Positions 59,875 to 64,000 of a DNA stretch of 64,000 nt are shown one piece after another. The notes under the pieces are model-generated. The model had not been told where the DNA came from, ran no database searches, and saw only the letters and a list, made by a program, of their open reading frames with translations. Location: contig NZ_JAEQNB010000003.1 in the NCBI RefSeq assembly GCF_016722965.1, positions 186,001 through 250,000 of the forward strand, given 5' to 3'. Within the stretch, counting starts at the first letter, position 1. The number at the start of each line of letters is the position of its first letter. The translations under genes were made by a program, and so were the position numbers. Source of the DNA: Tumebacillus amylolyticus. GTDB lineage: Bacteria; Bacillota; Bacilli; Tumebacillales; Tumebacillaceae.

Positions 59875-59903
59875 TTTACTTCTCGGATCTTTATGTATAT
59901 ACT
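59875..59903 (+). promoter_or_regulatory. SigA promoter of the SufR-like gene
   Basis: TTTACT-N17-TATACT, about 35 bp before the start codon. Confidence 0.65.
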
Positions 59904-59937
59904 GATAGTAGCATTGAAATAGGAAAGGGGGATCGCG

Positions 59938-60579
59938 ATGGCAACCCAAGAAACGAGCACACGCCGCTTGATCATCACTCTCCTGCGCACGGAGGGACCC
60001 ATGAGTGCGGGTGAACTCGCGGAACGGATCGGGATCACCGAGATGGCAATCCGCCGTCACATCGCCACGTTGGAGCGCGATGACCTCATCTATCCGACGA
60101 CTGTGCGCCAACCGATGGGACGCCCAGCCAAAGTGTATGGGCTGACCGAGGAAGCCGATGAACTGTTTCCCAAAAATTATCATACCCTGACGCTTGATCT
60201 TTTAGAGGACATTGCGAAAGTTGACGGGTCGGATAAAATCAAGCAGTTGTTCGATCACCGTGAAGAGCGGTTGGTGCAGGTATACAACGAACTGCTCGAA
60301 GGCAAGACCTTGGAGGAGAAAGTGGCGATTCTCGCAGACATGCAGAACCGCAAGGGCTACCTCTCCAAGTGGGAGCAGAAGCAGGACGGCACGTACGAGA
60401 TCGTCGAGTACAACTGCCCGATTGCCCAAGTCTCCAAGATGTATCCGCAGACCTGTTCCTGCGAGACCAATGTGTTCCGCCGTGTGCTTGGCACCGATGT
60501 GAACCGTTCCGAATGCCTCGCCGAAGGCGGCAAGTGCTGCGTGTTCAAGATCTCTGGCAATCTGAATATTGAAGCTTAA
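59938..60579 (+). CDS. SufR-like iron-sulfur-type transcription regulator
   Basis: A 213-aa regulator. The N-terminal winged helix-turn-helix (~5-75) reads GPMSAGELAERIGITEMAIRRHIATLERDDLI then RPMGRPAKVYGLTEEADELFP, the DeoR/ArsR-like SufR pattern. The C-terminal part has a cysteine set: NCPI, CSCE, SECLAEGGKCC, spaced as in proteins that bind a 4Fe-4S cluster. SufR represses suf genes in cyanobacteria; no suf genes are here, so the target is unknown. GGAAAGGGGG precedes the ATG. A terminator hairpin follows. Confidence 0.85.
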   Translation: MATQETSTRRLIITLLRTEGPMSAGELAERIGITEMAIRRHIATLERDDLIYPTTVRQPMGRPAKVYGLTEEADELFPKNYHTLTLDLLEDIAKVDGSDKIKQLFDHREERLVQVYNELLEGKTLEEKVAILADMQNRKGYLSKWEQKQDGTYEIVEYNCPIAQVSKMYPQTCSCETNVFRRVLGTDVNRSECLAEGGKCCVFKISGNLNIEA

Positions 60580-60597
60580 TCCCACTCCTAACACCTC

Positions 60598-60623
60598 AAA
60601 TGCGCCCTCCACAGGGCGCATTT
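60598..60623. terminator. Terminator hairpin after the SufR-like gene
   Basis: Perfect 11-bp stem AAATGCGCCCT / AGGGCGCATTT; the T-run is short, so termination may be partial in either direction. Confidence 0.65.
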
Positions 60624-60650
60624 CCTCATGTCTTCCCGTGGGAAGGCAAC

Positions 60651-60926
60651 CTACTCGACTTGAGAGTCAGCGCATGGCAGCAGACATGCGTTTGCGATCA
60701 GCTTGTCTTTTTGCTTGCGAGTCAATTTCTTGATCTCGATCTCCCGCCTGAGCGCATCCGGTTTGTCCAGTTGAACTTCCACGTAGCGCAATACCAGCGG
60801 TCCACGCCCGCGCGTGTATTTGGCGCCTCGTCCGGAGCGGTGCTCTTGGATGCGCTTGTGCAGGTCTTTGGTAATTCCCGTGTAGAGAGACCTGTCCTTG
60901 CATTCTAGTAGATACACATACACCAT
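60651..60926 (-). CDS. GIY-YIG nuclease superfamily protein (UPF0213/YazA-like)
   Basis: A 91-aa protein that is a single GIY-YIG domain: VYVYLLECKDRSLYTGITKDLHKRIQEH, with the family Arg and Glu (RREIEIKKLTRKQK). Stand-alone members such as YazA/YhbQ are thought to be nucleases, possibly in DNA repair, but their role is not settled. The ATG at 60926 follows GAGG by 7 bp. It is divergent from the ABC exporter genes. Confidence 0.88.
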   Translation of the reverse strand: MVYVYLLECKDRSLYTGITKDLHKRIQEHRSGRGAKYTRGRGPLVLRYVEVQLDKPDALRREIEIKKLTRKQKDKLIANACLLPCADSQVE

Positions 60927-60991
60927 ACAAATACCTCGTGTGTGGTCTGTTTTCAAAATACTTGTGAAATTACGGCAAAAGGAAGATGCAC

Positions 60992-62752
60992 ATGAAGAAT
61001 TTTATCACGCTCAAGGAATTCCTGTCCGCTCACAAAAAGGAATACTTCCTCGGGATCTTCTGGGTGTTCTTCGTCGACTTGATCGGCATGATCACTCCGA
61101 AAATCCTCGGACACTTCACCGACGACATCAAAGCCGGACTGCTCGACCGCGCCGGCGTCTGGAAGTACGTCGGGATCATCGTCGGCGTCGCGGCCCTCAC
61201 CGCGGTCTCACGCTACTTCTGGCGAATCTACATCATGGGCACCGCCCGCACGTCCGAAGTCTACATGCGCGACAAACTGTACTCGCACTTGCAGAAGCTG
61301 TCCCCGAATTTCTTCAACCACAACAAAACAGGTGACCTGATGGCACACGCCACCAACGACCTCAACGCCATTCGCATGGCGCTTGGCCCGGGTTTCCTCT
61401 CGTTCATCGACCCGATGTTCGTCCTGACCTTCACCGTGTTCATGATGATCTACACCGTCGGATGGCAACTCACGCTCTTCGCACTCGCTCCGATGCCTCT
61501 GCTCATCGTCGTTTCGCGGATGTTCGGAAAAGTGATTCACAAACGCTTCACCGAAGTCCAAGAATCGTTCGGCACCCTCTCCGACCGCGTGCAGGAATCG
61601 TTTGCCGGAGCCCGCGTCGTGAAAACGTTCGTCCAAGAAGACGCCGAGATCGAAAAGTTCACCGCGCAAAACCGCGTGAACTACAAATCCAACCTCAAGC
61701 TCGCCCGCGTCAACGGGATTTACAACCCGCTGGTGCAACTGGTCTCCACCCTCTCGTTCCTGATCGCGCTCTCCTACGGCGGCATCCTCGTCGTGCGCGG
61801 CTCGATCACACTCGGGGAATTCATTTCGTTCAACACCTACTTGGCTCTCATGACCTGGCCGATGATGGCCATTGGTCAAGTCATCAACATTTGGCAACGC
61901 GCTTCTGCTTCGATGCAACGGATCAATCACATCATGACCACCCAGCCGGAAATTCATGACGAGCCGGACATGATCGCAGACAAAACCGACCTCGACGGCG
62001 CGATTGAACTGCGCAACTTGACGTTCACCTACCCGGGCAGCCAAACCCCGGTCTTGAAAAACCTCAACGTCACGATCCCCGCCGGAAAAAAAGTCGCCAT
62101 CATCGGACGCACCGGCTCCGGCAAAACCACGTTGCTCAACCTGCTCTTGCGCATGTACAACCCGGATCGCGGGCAGATGTTCGTCGACGGGGTGGACATC
62201 AACCGAGTACCGCTTGAGACCTTGCGCGAGAACATCGGCTATGTGCCGCAAGAGAACTTCCTGTTCTCCAAGTCGATTCGTGACAACATCGCATTCTCCG
62301 GCAGCGGGTCGTACACCCAAGCCCAAATTGAAGCGGCGGCGACGCTTTCTCAAGTACACGGCAACATCGTAGACTTCACAGAGGGCTACGACACCATGCT
62401 CGGCGAACGCGGCGTCACCCTCTCCGGCGGACAAAAACAGCGCGTCTCCATCGCGCGCGCCGTCATCAAGAACCCGAAGATCCTCATCCTCGACGACTCG
62501 CTCTCCGCCGTTGACACGCACACCGAGGAGGAAATCTTGCGCGGGCTGAAAGACATCATGCAAGGCCGCACCTCGCTGATCATCGCACACCGCATCTCCA
62601 CGATCAAGGACGCAGACGAAATCCTCGTCCTCGACGACGGCGAAATCATCGAACGCGGCACCCATGACCAACTCCTGCAAGGCGACGGTCTCTACCACGA
62701 ACTCTACCAAAAGCAACTGCTCGAAGAGCAGATCGCACAATCGAACGACTGA
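60992..62752 (+). CDS. ABC exporter half-transporter with degenerate ATPase site (YheI/BmrC-like)
   Basis: A 586-aa membrane-ATPase fusion: six helices (~15-300) and an ATP-binding domain (~335-586). Walker A is GRTGSGKTT, the signature LSGGQKQR and the H-loop IIAHRIST are intact. Walker B reads LILDDSLSAVD with Asp where the catalytic Glu is normal, the mark of the non-catalytic partner in heterodimeric exporters. It pairs with the next gene, 13 bp downstream. The second ATG (60992) is preferred because AAGGA is 8 bp upstream. Drug or lipid-like substrates are typical of the family. Confidence 0.93.
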   Translation: MKNFITLKEFLSAHKKEYFLGIFWVFFVDLIGMITPKILGHFTDDIKAGLLDRAGVWKYVGIIVGVAALTAVSRYFWRIYIMGTARTSEVYMRDKLYSHLQKLSPNFFNHNKTGDLMAHATNDLNAIRMALGPGFLSFIDPMFVLTFTVFMMIYTVGWQLTLFALAPMPLLIVVSRMFGKVIHKRFTEVQESFGTLSDRVQESFAGARVVKTFVQEDAEIEKFTAQNRVNYKSNLKLARVNGIYNPLVQLVSTLSFLIALSYGGILVVRGSITLGEFISFNTYLALMTWPMMAIGQVINIWQRASASMQRINHIMTTQPEIHDEPDMIADKTDLDGAIELRNLTFTYPGSQTPVLKNLNVTIPAGKKVAIIGRTGSGKTTLLNLLLRMYNPDRGQMFVDGVDINRVPLETLRENIGYVPQENFLFSKSIRDNIAFSGSGSYTQAQIEAAATLSQVHGNIVDFTEGYDTMLGERGVTLSGGQKQRVSIARAVIKNPKILILDDSLSAVDTHTEEEILRGLKDIMQGRTSLIIAHRISTIKDADEILVLDDGEIIERGTHDQLLQGDGLYHELYQKQLLEEQIAQSND

Positions 62753-62765
62753 AAGGGGTGGGAGC

Positions 62766-64000
62766 ATGGCGAACATCCATGAAGAAGAGAAATTAGAAAA
62801 AAGTTACGACAGCAAGCTCATGAGCCGCCTTCTCTCCTATGTGAAACCCTATTGGAAATGGGTCGCTCTCTCTATCGTCATCCTGCTCGTGATTACGGTC
62901 GCCGACCTGGCGCGCCCGTACCTGATCAAGATCGCGATCGACGATCATATGAACGTATTCGACACCACCTACGTGGCGGTGCAAGCGAATGAAGTGCCGG
63001 ACGTCCATCATTATTCCTACAACAACCAAGACCTCGTGCGCGAGTCGGAGTTCACCGGCGACGACGCGAAGTCCCGTGATCATTTCAAGATTGAGAAAAG
63101 CGGCGATGCCTACACCATCGTTCAAACCACGGCGGCCGGGGCGGTCACTTCGAACCCGATGGCGCCGGATGCAGTCGACGTTTTCAAAGACACGGAGACC
63201 GGCGCTCTGCTCAAGATCGGCTATCTCTATCTCGGCTTGATTCTGTCGAGCTTTGTCCTGAACTATGTGCAGACTTTGATCTTGCAATGGACGGGGCAAC
63301 GCATCATCTTCAACATTCGTCAGCAGTTGTTCTCGCATTTGCAAAAACTGGCGATTTCGTTCTTCGACAACAACCCGGTCGGCCGTCTCGTCACCCGCGT
63401 CATGAATGACACGGAAGCGCTGAACGAGATGTACTCCAACATGATGGTGACGCTGTTCAAGGACATTTTCATCATCCTCGGGATCATCATCGTCATGTTC
63501 CAAGCGAACACGGAAATGGCTTGGGTTTCGCTGGTCTGTCTCCCGCTGGTCGTCGTGGCGACGCAAATCTACCGCAAATTCGCTCGTGCCGCGTTCCGCG
63601 ATACCCGCGTAAAATTGGCGCGGATCAATGCACAGCTCGCCGAGAACATCGCAGGGATGCGCGTCATCCAGATTTTCCGTCGCGAGAAGCAGATGCACGC
63701 TGAATTTGAAGAGATCAACCAAGAGTACTTCCGCGCTTCGTGGCGTGAACTGATGGCGTTCGCACTGTTCCGTCCGGCGATGGAGACGCTCTCTTCGCTG
63801 GCTCTTGCGATCATCATCTGGTACGGCGGGGGCAAAGTACTCGACACGACGCTTCAATTCGGTGTTCTGTACATGTTCATCTCCTACATTCAGCAGTTCT
63901 TCCAACCGATCAACGACTTGACAGACAAATACAACATCCTGCAAGGGGCGATGGCTTCCTCGGAGCGTCTCTTCCAACTGATGGACACCGAAGACGCGAT
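62766..64000 (+). CDS. ABC exporter half-transporter, partner (YheH/BmrD-like), 3' end outside window
   Basis: The first ~411 residues are visible. Six membrane helices are seen, with an unusual ~75-residue extracellular insertion between the first two (about residues 65-140: VPDVHHYSYNNQDL...). That insertion is typical of the larger subunit of YheI/YheH- and BmrC/BmrD-type heterodimers. The ATPase domain, which should carry the intact catalytic Glu, lies beyond the window edge. AAAGGGGTGGGAG precedes the ATG. Confidence 0.92.
   Translation, partial: MANIHEEEKLEKSYDSKLMSRLLSYVKPYWKWVALSIVILLVITVADLARPYLIKIAIDDHMNVFDTTYVAVQANEVPDVHHYSYNNQDLVRESEFTGDDAKSRDHFKIEKSGDAYTIVQTTAAGAVTSNPMAPDAVDVFKDTETGALLKIGYLYLGLILSSFVLNYVQTLILQWTGQRIIFNIRQQLFSHLQKLAISFFDNNPVGRLVTRVMNDTEALNEMYSNMMVTLFKDIFIILGIIIVMFQANTEMAWVSLVCLPLVVVATQIYRKFARAAFRDTRVKLARINAQLAENIAGMRVIQIFRREKQMHAEFEEINQEYFRASWRELMAFALFRPAMETLSSLALAIIIWYGGGKVLDTTLQFGVLYMFISYIQQFFQPINDLTDKYNILQGAMASSERLFQLMDTEDA

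Noticed and set aside
61208-62776. Long minus-strand frame opposite the first ABC exporter gene
   Set aside because: Asp/Val/Arg-rich shadow without start signals; the plus strand has all ABC motifs.
1-64000. CRISPR arrays, insertion sequences, prophage, tRNA or rRNA genes
   Set aside because: No regularly spaced repeats, transposase or integrase motifs, or cloverleaf/rRNA sequence were seen on either strand by reading.

Overview
The window reads as chromosome of an aerobic, endospore-forming, Gram-positive bacterium of the Bacillales/Alicyclobacillales type. The proteins resemble Tumebacillus or Alicyclobacillaceae most, but that genus-level guess comes from general resemblance only. Evidence: a GerE regulator behind a SigK-type promoter, a SpoVAF-like germinant-receptor family protein behind a SigG-type promoter, a YjcZ-type small protein, PspA behind a SigW-type promoter, and the order trx-uvrC-ask-sdhCAB-gerE known from Bacillus subtilis. 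Coding DNA is GC-rich and the gaps are AT-rich. I see no tRNA, rRNA, insertion sequence, prophage or CRISPR array.

Layout. (1) 1-15243: an accessory biosynthetic island. A leftward operon (11322 to 1534) encodes a hot-dog thioesterase, malonyl-transferase, ketoreductase, acyl carrier protein, dehydratase, a 1073-aa GNAT fusion protein, a GcvT-like protein and a single-chain ketosynthase/chain-length-factor fusion. Two tandem CrtI-like flavoproteins run divergently from a 381-bp regulatory region, and a two-component system lies beyond the ketosynthase. Together this looks like a highly reducing type II polyketide (polyene-forming) system of unknown product, the best candidate here for something undescribed. 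(2) 15258-29148: conserved core with gerE, a CheX-like gene, sdhCAB, hom, metX, two aspartokinases, uvrC, a thioredoxin-like gene and a SpoVAF-like gene. Three transcription-terminating riboswitches (two SAM-I, one lysine) control the aspartate-family genes. (3) 29188-38233: a palindromic divergent SigG promoter, pspA, an S-layer-anchored solute-binding protein, the acsA/acuABC acetate module around a CcpA-type cre site, and an HD-GYP protein. (4) 38284-47513: an L,D-transpeptidase, a cbb3-type oxidase operon with a 46-aa CcoS-like gene, a second HD-GYP protein, a NarL-type two-component pair, and YcnJ/YcnI-type copper proteins. (5) 47575-64000: DAHP synthase, hisC, threonine dehydratase, a long FtsA-like ATPase, an EamA permease, two PerR-like regulators, NhaC, DUF502, a lytic transglycosylase, YjcZ, a Ca2+/H+ antiporter, a SufR-like regulator, a GIY-YIG protein and a heterodimeric ABC exporter cut by the window end.

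How genes work together. Lysine shuts one aspartokinase; S-adenosylmethionine shuts the other and metX-hom. AcuA and AcuC should acetylate and deacetylate the C-terminal lysine of AcsA. SdhCAB and the cbb3 oxidase fit aerobic, probably menaquinone-based respiration. Function assignments come from motif reading and remembered family features; no search was run.
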